Below, piece after piece: positions 41,705-49,450 of a stretch of DNA of 64,000 nucleotides; position 1 is the first letter of the stretch, and the number at the start of each line of letters is the position of its first letter. The position numbers and the translations under genes are program-made. The notes beneath the pieces were generated by a model, which saw only the letters and a list, made by a program, of their open reading frames with translations, was not told the DNA's origin and made no database searches. This stretch comes from Amycolatopsis dendrobii (lineage in GTDB: Bacteria > Actinomycetota > Actinomycetes > Mycobacteriales > Pseudonocardiaceae): NCBI RefSeq assembly GCF_014145675.1, contig NZ_JACGZW010000009.1, positions 186,001 through 250,000 of the forward strand, written 5' to 3'.

Positions 41705-42759
41705 GCGAAACGACCGACGAGCGAACCGAAAACGCGTCCGGTACGGCCGAATCCGCAGAAGCGACGGAGCCGGCTGCCGAAAAGACCGACGTGGCCGAGG
41801 AGACCGAGAAGGTCGAAAAGACCGAGAAGGCCGACAAGCCTGAATCCCCGGCCGCCCCGTCCCCGACCTCCGGCACGAGCCCCGTGGGCCTCGTGCTCGG
41901 GGTGATCAAAACCGCGCGGCCGAAGCAGTGGGTGAAGAACGTCCTCGTCTTCGCGGCGCCGTTCTTCGCGTTCTCCAAGGCGACGAACCGGACCGAGCTG
42001 GTCATCGACGCGTTGATCGCGTTCGTGGCGTTCTCGCTCACCGCCTCGTCGGTCTACCTGATCAACGACGCTGTCGACGTCGAGGCCGACCGGGCCCATC
42101 CGACGAAGCGCAACCGCCCGATCGCGGCTGGCATCGTCCCGGTCCCGGTGGCCTACGCGTCGGCGGTGGTGTTCTTCCTCGCCGGGCTCGCCGTGTCGTT
42201 CGCGGCGGACTGGCGGCTGGCGATCGTGCTGGCGGTCTACGAGGCCGTGCAGCTCGGTTATTGCTTCGGCCTGAAGCACCAGCCGGTGGTGGACCTGGCG
42301 ATCGTCGGCTCGGGCTTCCTGATGCGCTCGGTGGCAGGCGGTGTCGCCGGCGGCATCGCGATGTCGCAGTGGTTCCTGCTGGTCACGGCGTTCGGCTCGC
42401 TGTTCATGGTGGCGGGCAAGCGGTACGCGGAGATCATGCTGTTCGAGCGCACCGGCGCGAAGATCCGGTCCTCGCTGAAGAAGTACTCGGCGAGCTACCT
42501 GCGCTTCGTGTGGGCGACGTCCGCGGCGATCCTGATCATGTCCTACTGCCTGTGGGCATTCGAGATCCGCCAGGCCGAGCACAACTCGGTGTGGGCGGTC
42601 GTGTCGATGGTCCCGTTCGTCATCGCGGTGCTCCGCTACGCGGTCGACGTGGACGGCGGCAACGCCGGCGCGCCCGACGAGATCGCCTTGAAGGACCGCG
42701 TGCTGCAGGTGCTCGGCGCGACCTGGGTCGTGACCCTGTTCCTGTCGTTCTACCTGTGA
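41701..42759 (+). CDS. ubiA: decaprenyl-phosphate phosphoribosyltransferase (UbiA family)
   Basis: A 352-residue UbiA-family prenyltransferase with about 8-9 membrane segments. The aspartate-rich motif is INDAVDVEADRAHPTKRNRP (ND-x2-D-x3-D) and the second region is near FLMRSVAGGVAGG. In mycobacteria the homolog (Rv3806c) joins decaprenyl phosphate to PRPP, giving DPPR, the first step to decaprenyl-phosphoryl-arabinose. The first about 60 residues are an added acidic and Thr/Lys/Pro-rich stretch (EKTDVAEETEKVEKTEKADK) not usual in the core family. It overlaps the upstream PAP2 gene (ATGA), fitting consecutive steps. Confidence 0.9.
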   Translation: MSETTDERTENASGTAESAEATEPAAEKTDVAEETEKVEKTEKADKPESPAAPSPTSGTSPVGLVLGVIKTARPKQWVKNVLVFAAPFFAFSKATNRTELVIDALIAFVAFSLTASSVYLINDAVDVEADRAHPTKRNRPIAAGIVPVPVAYASAVVFFLAGLAVSFAADWRLAIVLAVYEAVQLGYCFGLKHQPVVDLAIVGSGFLMRSVAGGVAGGIAMSQWFLLVTAFGSLFMVAGKRYAEIMLFERTGAKIRSSLKKYSASYLRFVWATSAAILIMSYCLWAFEIRQAEHNSVWAVVSMVPFVIAVLRYAVDVDGGNAGAPDEIALKDRVLQVLGATWVVTLFLSFYL

Positions 42760-42786
42760 ACGGCGCGCGTATTACTGTGCCAATCG

Positions 42787-42870
42787 GTACTAATCCGACC
42801 ACAGCCACGGCCTAATGACTTCGTAGCAACGGCTACGTGCCGGGCGGCCTGCTTTTGGTCGGATTAGTAC
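42787..42870. repeat. 15-bp perfect inverted repeat with a 54-base loop
   Basis: GTACTAATCCGACCA (42787-42801) is exactly complementary to TGGTCGGATTAGTAC (42856-42870). The 54 bases between include a second small hairpin, CGTAGC-AACG-GCTACG (42822-42837). It lies between the UbiA gene and the 42968 gene. The AT-containing arms differ from the local GC-rich sequence. It could be a regulatory RNA structure, a terminator, or a remnant of a small mobile element; no target duplication is visible. Confidence 0.7.
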
Positions 42871-42967
42871 ACAGCTGGGATTCAGCTTCTCCACAGCATC
42901 GACGGTCACCCTCGGGGTGGGAGCCGGGACACCCCGCCTCCCGCCCGCTCAGCCCGGAGGACCGACG

Positions 42968-43624
42968 ATGAACGACGACAAGAACCCCTCGCCCGGCGAG
43001 CCCGCCGGACAGCAGCCGACCGAGCAGTTCGGCCAGGTCGGGGACTCTTCCGGCGAGGGTGCGGCTGGTCAGCCGGGGGCGGCTGCGGAAGCCGCGCGGC
43101 AGGGGCAGGCGGTGCCGCCTGCCGAGCAGACCAGCCCATTGAGCCAGCCCGGGCCGTCCGCGGAACAACACGCGGGCCAGGCCGGTCCGGCCGCCGAGCA
43201 GACCAGCCAGTCGGGTCAGCCCGGGCCGACCGCCGAGCAGGCGGGCCAAGCCGCTCCCACTGGGGAACCGGCTGGTCAGCAGTCGAATCAGCCCGGCCAC
43301 TTCGCGCAACCCGGCCCGTGGGGCATGCCGCTGCCGCCGCCGAAGCAGAGCGGTTTCCGCCGGTTCGTCGCCCACCGGGCCACGCAGCTGGTCGCGGTGG
43401 GAGTGCTGGGACTGGCCGTCGGCGGCGGCATCGTCGGCGGCGTCATGGCCGCGACGCACCACCCCGGCCGGCCCGGCATGAGCCAGCACCAGGGTGGCCA
43501 CCGCTTCAACGACGGCGGCCCCGGCCCACGGCATCGCGTTCCGGACGGCCAGAACGGCGGCAACCAGAACAACGGCCCCGGGTTCGGCAACGGCGGCGGC
43601 ACCAGCTCCGGAACGGGCAGCTGA
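42968..43624 (+). CDS. low-complexity membrane protein
   Basis: A 218-residue protein starting at ATG 42968, with a GGAGGA box. The N-terminal about 125 residues are cytoplasmic, Gln/Gly/Pro/Ala-rich and carry imperfect repeats around PGPSAEQ, AEQTSQSGQPGP and AEQAGQ. A basic stretch (RRFVAHRATQ) leads to one membrane segment (about 139-161), followed by a His/Gly/Asn-rich outer tail. No known domain is visible. It stands alone behind the inverted repeat. Its function is unknown. Confidence 0.7.
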   Translation: MNDDKNPSPGEPAGQQPTEQFGQVGDSSGEGAAGQPGAAAEAARQGQAVPPAEQTSPLSQPGPSAEQHAGQAGPAAEQTSQSGQPGPTAEQAGQAAPTGEPAGQQSNQPGHFAQPGPWGMPLPPPKQSGFRRFVAHRATQLVAVGVLGLAVGGGIVGGVMAATHHPGRPGMSQHQGGHRFNDGGPGPRHRVPDGQNGGNQNNGPGFGNGGGTSSGTGS

Positions 43625-43664
43625 GCGAACAGCTCATTCGCGCAGAATCTCTGCCCGCCCGGCC

Positions 43665-44357
43665 TCAGCCCCCCAGCAGCGCCGGGTACAGCACCGTCGG
43701 ATGCGCGGACAGCCCGGCTTTCGCCGTCGCGCTGTCCGCGTCCGCGATGATCTCGATTTCGCCCGCCTCCACGCCGTCCAATGCGGCGCGGACGACGTCG
43801 GCGGGGTCGTTTTTCGGAATGTCGAAGCTGGCCATCATGTCGGTGTCGGTGCTGGCCATGACCAGGCCGCTCACCAGCGTGTGCTGGGCCAGAAGCTCCA
43901 GCCGCACCGAGTTGGTCATGCTCCACGCCGCCGATTTCGACGCGGCGTATCCCGCGGAGCCCGGGTAGGTCGCCCAGGACAGGGCGGATAGGACGTTCAG
44001 AATCGCGCCATTCTTCAACCCTGGCGCGAATGCCCGGATTACCCGAAGCGGGCCGAAGAAATTGGTCTCCATTTCTCGCCGAATCGCATCCAGGTCGCCG
44101 GTCACCAGGTCGGTGAAGGAGGCGATTCCGGCGTTGTTGATCAGGAGGTCGACGTCCGGGGCGGCAGCAGCGGCGGCCGCGACGGAGCCGGGATCGGTGA
44201 CGTCGAGCGGCAGCGACACGGCACCCTCGAGGTCGACCGGGCGGCGAGAGGTGGCGTAGACCTTGGCCGCGCCGCGGTCCAGCAGGGCGCGGACGAAGTG
44301 GGCGCCGAGCCCGCGTCCGGCACCGGTGACCAGCGCGGTCGAGCCTGCGATCTGCAT
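43665..44357 (-). CDS. short-chain dehydrogenase/reductase
   Basis: A 230-residue SDR. The start ATG 44357 has AGGAGA upstream and gives MQIAGSTALVTGAGRGLGA with the cofactor TGxxxGxG; an in-frame start 12 codons upstream lacks this. NNAG appears in LINNAGIASF, and the active-site serine and YxxxK in LSALSWATYPGSAGYAASK. The substrate is unknown. It diverges from the MerR gene across a short region containing a MerR-type operator, so the regulator probably controls it. Convergence with the 42968 gene leaves about 40 bases. Confidence 0.88.
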   Translation of the reverse strand: MQIAGSTALVTGAGRGLGAHFVRALLDRGAAKVYATSRRPVDLEGAVSLPLDVTDPGSVAAAAAAAPDVDLLINNAGIASFTDLVTGDLDAIRREMETNFFGPLRVIRAFAPGLKNGAILNVLSALSWATYPGSAGYAASKSAAWSMTNSVRLELLAQHTLVSGLVMASTDTDMMASFDIPKNDPADVVRAALDGVEAGEIEIIADADSATAKAGLSAHPTVLYPALLGG

Positions 44358-44407
44358 GGGGTTCTCCTGGGAAAAGCCGTCGGAAGAGGACAACGGCTAT
44401 CCTGGAC

Positions 44408-44425
44408 CCTGACGTCGATGTCAGG
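44408..44425. promoter_or_regulatory. MerR-type operator between divergent SDR and MerR genes
   Basis: CCTGAC-GTCGAT-GTCAGG is an inverted repeat of two 6-base arms with a 6-base centre, located 50 bases before the SDR start and 37 bases before the MerR start. MerR regulators bind such repeats inside promoters with a long -35/-10 spacer; the CTGACG arm may be part of a -35. Confidence 0.6.
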
Positions 44426-44461
44426 TTCTCGTGTTTGTGCGGCGGATCACGGAGGGGTCGG

Positions 44462-44830
44462 ATGCGGATCGGAGAGGTGGCGGAGCGCGCCGGGGTCAGC
44501 GTGCGTTCGCTGCGCTACTACGAGCAGCAAGGGCTGATCGAGTCGACGCGCACGTCCGGCGGGCAGCGCCGCTACGGCGAGGACGCGGTGGCGTGGGTCG
44601 GGCTGATCCAGCAGCTTTACGCGGCCGGGCTGTCCAGCGCGACTATCCGCGAGCTGATGCCGTGCCTGCACGCTGGCGTCAGCACGCCGGAGTCGCGCGT
44701 CCGGCTGCGCGCGGAGAAAGCCCGGCTCGACGAGTACATCTCCGGTCTCGAACGCACTCGCGAGCGGCTGGAGGCGATGATCGAACTGGCGGAGACGCCG
44801 AATCCGCATTGCCCGGTGGTACTGGGCTAA
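44462..44830 (+). CDS. MerR-family transcriptional regulator
   Basis: A 122-residue regulator starting at ATG 44462. The N-terminal winged helix MRIGEVAERAGVSVRSLRYYEQQGLI is the MerR signature, followed by GGQRRYGEDAV. The dimerisation helix is near residues 75-110, and the short tail ends NPHCPVVLG, with one cysteine. It resembles regulators that respond to toxic chemicals or redox stress and control an adjacent reductase gene. The divergent SDR gene with an operator between them fits this. Its stop overlaps the convergent EspG-like gene by four bases. Confidence 0.9.
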   Translation: MRIGEVAERAGVSVRSLRYYEQQGLIESTRTSGGQRRYGEDAVAWVGLIQQLYAAGLSSATIRELMPCLHAGVSTPESRVRLRAEKARLDEYISGLERTRERLEAMIELAETPNPHCPVVLG

Positions 44831-45546
44831 AGCGCGGCGAAGGTGTCGTTCAGGATCTTCACGATCGCGCGCGGGGTGCCGGAGATGAGTTCGGTCCGGC
44901 CGTCGGTCGTGGGATAGGTGAGAATTCGCCCGGTGTTCACGTCGGCGGCGAGAATCGGGCCGCCGGTGAGGTGTCGTCCGTTCGCGCGGCGCGCGACGTA
45001 GAGTTCGTGTGTCGCTTCCGCGGGTTGGTTCAGGGTCGAGGCGAGGTATTCGTGGCTGTTGGTCTCGTCGAACGGGTCTGGAGCCGCGTCGGTCGCGGAC
45101 GTTACCGAGACTGAACGCACCGGTGCGCCGGGGATTTGCGGAAGTGTGCCGAAAAGCGTCGTGGCCAGGCGGGTCGGGGCGGTCGGCTGTATTTCGACCA
45201 GACCGTCCTGCGCGGAGACCAGAATCGCGGCTTGTTCTCGTTGCGCGACTATGCCGGTCCGCTGGATTCCGCCGCGAAATGCCGACCAGGCGAAGTACTC
45301 GCGTTCAGCTTCGGCGAGCACTTGCAGGGTGCCGCGCAAATACGCGGACGGCGCGTCGTTGTCCGCGAGGCCGAGCCGGGCGAGGAGATCGATGGTGGCG
45401 GCGTGAAGTTCGCGGTGTGCGCCTGCCTTGACCCAGACTCGCTTCGCCCGCAGCATCGGATGCTGTTCACCGAGGTCGAGCATGTCCCAGACGACCGAGA
45501 GTGCTTCGACGGGCAGGGTCACCGCCTCAACGACGTCCTCCCGCAC
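44827..45546 (-). CDS. EspG-like ESX secretion-associated protein
   Basis: A 239-residue soluble protein with the N-terminal pattern of the ESX EspG family in Pseudonocardiaceae: EAVTLPVEALSVVWDMLDLGEQHPMLR (similar to LS-x2-E-x-LWE-x-LGLGE). The C-terminal part includes GRHLTGGPILAADVNTGRIL. In mycobacteria EspG is a chaperone for PE-PPE substrates of type VII secretion; other actinobacterial relatives are less understood. It is a solitary gene without ESX partners next to it, unlike the cassette at 52.8-55.2 kb. Start GTG 45546 is chosen because GAAGGGGG precedes it. Confidence 0.6.
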   Translation of the reverse strand: MREDVVEAVTLPVEALSVVWDMLDLGEQHPMLRAKRVWVKAGAHRELHAATIDLLARLGLADNDAPSAYLRGTLQVLAEAEREYFAWSAFRGGIQRTGIVAQREQAAILVSAQDGLVEIQPTAPTRLATTLFGTLPQIPGAPVRSVSVTSATDAAPDPFDETNSHEYLASTLNQPAEATHELYVARRANGRHLTGGPILAADVNTGRILTYPTTDGRTELISGTPRAIVKILNDTFAAL

Positions 45547-45739
45547 CTGCGCCCCCTTCCACAATCGCCATCAGCACGGTAGCCGATTGATTACCCGCGT
45601 GGTGTTGGTGTCTGCAATTGAGAACAGGTAGCAATTTCGGAAACGCCGCCTCCAGCTAGACGCAGACGCTATAGGCATTCATGCTCTGATCATTCCTGCT
45701 CTGGCCTTGGCGGCGGTAGACGTGTGTGATTAACCGACG

Positions 45740-45985
45740 ATGGCCAAGCCTCCGCTCTCCGCCGCGACTCGCACCATTGGCGAGCGCGTGCGCGAATTCC
45801 GCAACGACGCGGGGCTGAGCCAGGAACAGCTGGCCGAACTGGCCGGCGTGCACTGGACGTTTGTGAGCCAGGTCGAACGCGGGCTGCGCAACATCAACCT
45901 GCACAACCTGCTCAAATTCGCCGAAGGTCTCGGCGTGAATCCGGCCCGGCTGGTGGACGGGCTGCACCCGCCGTCCGGCGACTAG
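45740..45985 (+). CDS. XRE-family DNA-binding protein
   Basis: An 81-residue single-domain protein. The helix-turn-helix covers IGERVREFRNDAGLSQEQLA and then AELAGVHWTFVSQVERGLRN (about residues 13-52), and the rest is a short helical end. There is no extra sensing domain. Such stand-alone Cro/CI-type proteins regulate nearby genes or act as antitoxin-like repressors; nothing nearby pairs with it as a toxin. Its stop overlaps the convergent membrane-protein gene by four bases. Confidence 0.88.
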   Translation: MAKPPLSAATRTIGERVREFRNDAGLSQEQLAELAGVHWTFVSQVERGLRNINLHNLLKFAEGLGVNPARLVDGLHPPSGD

Positions 45986-46614
45986 TCCACTGTGGACGGA
46001 CGCAGCACCTGACCGAACGTGCCTTCCCGGAGCAGCAGAATCTGCGTGATCACCTGCAGTCCGACGAAGAACGCGATCGACAGCCCCGCATCGAGCGCGG
46101 GAACGTCGTCGACCGGCAGCGTGTACGCCATCCCGATGCTGAGTCCACTGTGGACCAGACTGCCGACGCCCCACGCCACGGTCAGCGTCCGCCACGTCCG
46201 GCGGAACGACGGACGGGCCTCCCACGCCGAGTCCAGCCGGGAGCCGCGGCCGGGCAACAGCGCGCGGGCCGCCTGGTAAGTCGTCGGGTACTGGCCGACG
46301 ACCAGGCTCGCGAGCAGCCAGACTCCCGCCAGCGTGCTGAACCAGGCTCCGCGCACCAGCATCAGCCGGGCGTCGCCGGTCATCAGCGTGGTGGCCAGGC
46401 CGACCGCAAGGAACATCAGGACGAGCAGGCCGATCCCGTCCACGCGACGCCGGGTGACCAGCGTGTACAGCACGCGCAGCGCGGGCGGCAGACCGCTCAG
46501 CAACAGTGCCCACACCGGCGGGACGTCGAAGGCGCGGAGCAGGTAATAGCCGCCGACTGGTGCGCCGAGATCGATCAGCAGCGCGGCCAGCGAAGAGCGG
46601 AATTCGTTCCCCAT
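45982..46614 (-). CDS. VC0807-family integral membrane protein
   Basis: A 210-residue protein with about 5-6 membrane segments and few polar loops. It resembles the VC0807 family of poorly described membrane proteins, with the segment DAWEARPSFRRTWRTLTVAWG-like (here SAWEARPSFRRTWRTLTVAW) between segments. The function is not known. It lies just upstream, on the same strand, of no obvious partner: dprE1-dprE2 precede it in the direction of transcription, ending about 90 bases before its start, so it might be co-transcribed with them. Confidence 0.7.
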   Translation of the reverse strand: MGNEFRSSLAALLIDLGAPVGGYYLLRAFDVPPVWALLLSGLPPALRVLYTLVTRRRVDGIGLLVLMFLAVGLATTLMTGDARLMLVRGAWFSTLAGVWLLASLVVGQYPTTYQAARALLPGRGSRLDSAWEARPSFRRTWRTLTVAWGVGSLVHSGLSIGMAYTLPVDDVPALDAGLSIAFFVGLQVITQILLLREGTFGQVLRPSTVD

Positions 46615-46706
46615 GCCCTGAGTTTCGGCGCGGCGGGCACCTCAGGACATCGTCGAGCCGGTCAGCCCGGCATCCACCGTTCGGTGGAGGCCAGGCCGGG
46701 ACAACG

Positions 46707-47462
46707 TCAGACCGGGAGCTTGCGGAAGATCGGCCGCGGCACGTGCCGCAGGATCGACATCACCAGCCGGAACTCCGACGGCGACCACACGAGCTCCTTG
46801 CCCTTGCGCGCCGCCTCGACCGCGACGTCGGCGACCTGCTCGGCGGTCCTGGTCAGCGGAGCGTCCTTCATCCCGGCGGTCATCTTGGTCTTGACCTGGC
46901 CCGACCGGACCACCGTCACCTGCACGCCGTGTGGCGCGAGCGCCTCGCCGAGACCGAGGTAGAAGCCGTCGAAACCGGCCTTGGTCGAGCCGTACACGAA
47001 GTTCGACCGGCGGACCCGCTCGCCCGCCACCGACGACAGCGCGATGATCTTGCCGTGGCCCTGGGTCTTGAGCTTCTCCGACAGCGCCACGCCGACCGAC
47101 ACCGCGGCGGTGTAGTTGACCGTCGCCAGCTCGACCGCCTTGCCGTGGTCCTGCCACAGCTCCTCGGCCTCGCCGAGCAGGCCGAACGCGACCACCGTGA
47201 CGTCGATGTCGCCGCCGGCGAACGCCTCGTCCAGCACCTTCGGGTGGGACGCGAGGTCCTTGGCGTCAAAGGCCACAGTGGACACTTCGGCGCCGCGATC
47301 CTTCAGGCGCTGCGCGGCTTCCTCCAGCCGCGGCGAAGGACGAGCGGCCAGCACGACCCGCAGCGGCTTCTCCGCGAGGTACTTCTCCGCGATCGCCAGC
47401 GCGATGTCGGACGTGCCGCCGAGCAGCAGCAGGGACTGGGGGTTACCGACCGCGTCGATCAC
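46707..47462 (-). CDS. dprE2: decaprenylphospho-beta-D-erythro-pentofuranosid-2-ulose 2-reductase
   Basis: A 251-residue SDR with the DprE2 start MIDAVGNPQSLLLLGGTSDI and cofactor motif LGGTSDIALA. The active-site elements are serine in ALSSVAGERVRRSNFVYG and tyrosine/lysine in YGSTKAG (YxxxK). It reduces the 2-keto intermediate made by DprE1 to decaprenyl-phosphoryl-arabinose, the only arabinose donor for arabinan. The start overlaps the dprE1 stop by four bases, as expected for the pair. Confidence 0.95.
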   Translation of the reverse strand: MIDAVGNPQSLLLLGGTSDIALAIAEKYLAEKPLRVVLAARPSPRLEEAAQRLKDRGAEVSTVAFDAKDLASHPKVLDEAFAGGDIDVTVVAFGLLGEAEELWQDHGKAVELATVNYTAAVSVGVALSEKLKTQGHGKIIALSSVAGERVRRSNFVYGSTKAGFDGFYLGLGEALAPHGVQVTVVRSGQVKTKMTAGMKDAPLTRTAEQVADVAVEAARKGKELVWSPSEFRLVMSILRHVPRPIFRKLPV

Positions 47463-48832
47463 AGTGCGAGCCTCCGGCTCATGTCAGAGGCGAAAACGCC
47501 TTCGGGGTCAACGGAAGCGCGCACCTTGCGCCACTCCTCCAGCCGCGGGTACATCCGCGCGAACGTCTCGGGCGAGGTGCGCGAGTCCTTCGCGGTGTAG
47601 AGGCGGCCGTTCGCGTCAAGGACCATCTCGTCCATTTCCTCGCAGAACCGGCTGAGCCCGTTCTTGATCGGGAAATCGACACTCAGCATCCAGCCCGGCG
47701 CCGGCCAGGACATCGGAGCCGGGTTCGCGTCGCCCATGCGCTTGAACACGTTCAGGAACGAGTAGTGCCCGGACCGCGAGATGGCCCGGCAGATGCCCTT
47801 GAGCTGGTCTTCCGCGCCGAACGGCACGGAGAACTGGTACTGCAGGAAACCCTTGCTGCCATACGCGCGGTTCCACTCGCTCAGCATGTCGAGGGGGTGG
47901 TAGAACTGCGTGAGGTTCTGGATCTTGCCGCGCGCGCCCTTCTTGGGCACGGTCTTCTGCCACAGCTCGTTGATCAAGCCGAAGGTGAGCTTGTTGCCGA
48001 GTCCGTTGGGGAACACGTCCGGCAGCGTCAGCAGCTGCGGCGCGTCGAACTTCAACGGGTTGCTGCGCAGCTTCGGCGGCAGCTGGTCGAGCTTCGCGAG
48101 CGAACCGCGCGAGAACGTGGCACGGCCAAGGCGGCTGTCGGACGAGATCAAGTCCGGCACCGACATCGAGTAGTCGTAGTTGAGGTCCGAACCATCGGTG
48201 AAGAGCCCGAGGGTCTCGTCGAGGTTCGAGGTGCGGTCGGCGTCCACGTAGAAGTACGCCGTTTCCGTCTTCTTCATCCGGATCGTCGCGCGGACGATGA
48301 TCCCGGTCAGCCCGATTCCCGCCACCGTCGCCCAGAACAGCTCCGAATCCGGGCCCTCCGGGGTGAGCGTGCGCACGGATCCGTCGGCGGTGAGCAGGTC
48401 CATCGACACGACGTGGTTGCCGAAGCTGCCCGCCGAGTGGTGGTTCTTGCCGTGGATGTCGTTGGCGATCGCGCCGCCGATGGTCACCTGGCGGGTGCCC
48501 GGCAGGACCGGGACCCACAGGCCGTACGGCAGCGCCTCGCGCATCAGCTTGTCGAGGCTCACGCCCGCGTCGAGGTCGACGAGGCCGGAGTCCGGGTCGA
48601 TCGAGTGGATGCGGTCCAGCACGGTCATGTCGACGACCAGGCCGCCCGCGTTCTGCGCCGGGTCGCCGTAGGAGCGGCCGAGCCCGCGAGCGATGACCCC
48701 GCGCGGGCCTGCGGAGGCGACGGCGCGGGCGATCGCGTCGACGTCGCGGGTGCTCAGCACGTCGGCGACGGTCCCGGCGGTGCGGCCCCAGCCGGTGAGC
48801 GTGCGGCGCTGTGTCTCGGGTGCTTGGGTCAC
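47459..48832 (-). CDS. dprE1: decaprenylphosphoryl-beta-D-ribose oxidase
   Basis: A 457-residue FAD-dependent oxidase of about the length of mycobacterial DprE1 (461). The FAD-binding half shows RGLGRSYGDPAQNAGG, VLPGTRQVTIGGAIANDIHG (with the HGKNHH His) and the C-terminal half YTAKDSRTSPETF with the active-site Lys. The residue aligned with M. tuberculosis Cys387, in the segment PGWMLSVDFPIKNG, is Ser (S384 here). It oxidises decaprenyl-phosphoryl-ribose at C2. GTG 48832 gives the usual N-terminus (VTQAPETQRRTLTGWGRT); upstream GTG codons at 48850 and 48859 are also in frame. It is divergent from gtrA. Confidence 0.95.
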   Translation of the reverse strand: MTQAPETQRRTLTGWGRTAGTVADVLSTRDVDAIARAVASAGPRGVIARGLGRSYGDPAQNAGGLVVDMTVLDRIHSIDPDSGLVDLDAGVSLDKLMREALPYGLWVPVLPGTRQVTIGGAIANDIHGKNHHSAGSFGNHVVSMDLLTADGSVRTLTPEGPDSELFWATVAGIGLTGIIVRATIRMKKTETAYFYVDADRTSNLDETLGLFTDGSDLNYDYSMSVPDLISSDSRLGRATFSRGSLAKLDQLPPKLRSNPLKFDAPQLLTLPDVFPNGLGNKLTFGLINELWQKTVPKKGARGKIQNLTQFYHPLDMLSEWNRAYGSKGFLQYQFSVPFGAEDQLKGICRAISRSGHYSFLNVFKRMGDANPAPMSWPAPGWMLSVDFPIKNGLSRFCEEMDEMVLDANGRLYTAKDSRTSPETFARMYPRLEEWRKVRASVDPEGVFASDMSRRLAL

Positions 48833-48891
48833 GCGGACCAGGGTAGCCACGCCGAACACCGCCCGGAACGTGACCCTGAAGTGCTCGCTTC

Positions 48892-48897
48892 TACACT
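48892..48897 (+). promoter_or_regulatory. possible -10 element for gtrA-glfT2
   Basis: TACACT in GCTTCTACACTTTGCGC, about 80 bases before the gtrA GTG, resembles an actinobacterial -10. The same TTCTA..CACTTT context occurs before the glycan operon at 15092. No convincing -35 is seen. Confidence 0.3.
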
Positions 48898-48977
48898 TTG
48901 CGCATCAAGGCACAAGCGTCCGAGCGTCGAAGTGGGTAATACGGACACTGACGCAATAGGCCGAGAAGGTATTCCAA

Positions 48978-49445
48978 GTGGTGGCTACAGAACCGCAGAG
49001 TGACCAAGCGCAGCCGGCTCCCGCGGGACCCGGTCTGCTGGGCCAGCTGATCCGGTTCGGCGTGATCGGCGGCTTCTGCGCCCTGCTCGACCTGGGCACG
49101 TACTCGCTGCTGCGAGCGGTCGGCATGGACGCCACCCCCTGGGTGGACATCGCGCGCGCGATCAGTTTCGTCGTGGGCACGACGACCGCGTTCTTCCTGA
49201 ACCGGCGCTTCACGTTCGCCGACGGGCGGCGCGACGGGAACGCCCAGGTCGGCAGCTTCGTTCTGCTGTATGCCGTCACCTTCTTCGTCGCTGTCGGCGT
49301 GAACCAGCTCATGCTGCACGTGCTGCCGGAGTCGGGGTGGAAGGCCACGCTGGCCTGGGTGGTGTCCCAGGCAACGGCGACTGTGATCAATTTCGTGATG
49401 CTCAAGTGGGTCGTGTTCCGTGTACGGCCGGTAAAGGAGAACTGA
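48978..49445 (+). CDS. GtrA-family membrane protein
   Basis: A 155-residue protein with four membrane segments, the last ending in VVFRVRPVKEN. The GtrA signature is visible as LIRFGVIGGFCALLDLGTYSLL and AISFVVGTTTAFFLNRRFTF. In mycobacteria the matching gene (Rv3789) is next to dprE1 and has been linked to arabinan assembly, perhaps as a lipid-sugar flippase or anchor. Here it diverges from dprE1 and is followed six bases later by glfT2, so the two are co-transcribed. Confidence 0.9.
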   Translation: MVATEPQSDQAQPAPAGPGLLGQLIRFGVIGGFCALLDLGTYSLLRAVGMDATPWVDIARAISFVVGTTTAFFLNRRFTFADGRRDGNAQVGSFVLLYAVTFFVAVGVNQLMLHVLPESGWKATLAWVVSQATATVINFVMLKWVVFRVRPVKEN

Positions 49446-49450
49446 GTTCG

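Noticed and set aside
42787..42870. Insertion sequence ends
   Set aside because: The element is only 84 bases, with no transposase and no visible target-site duplication.
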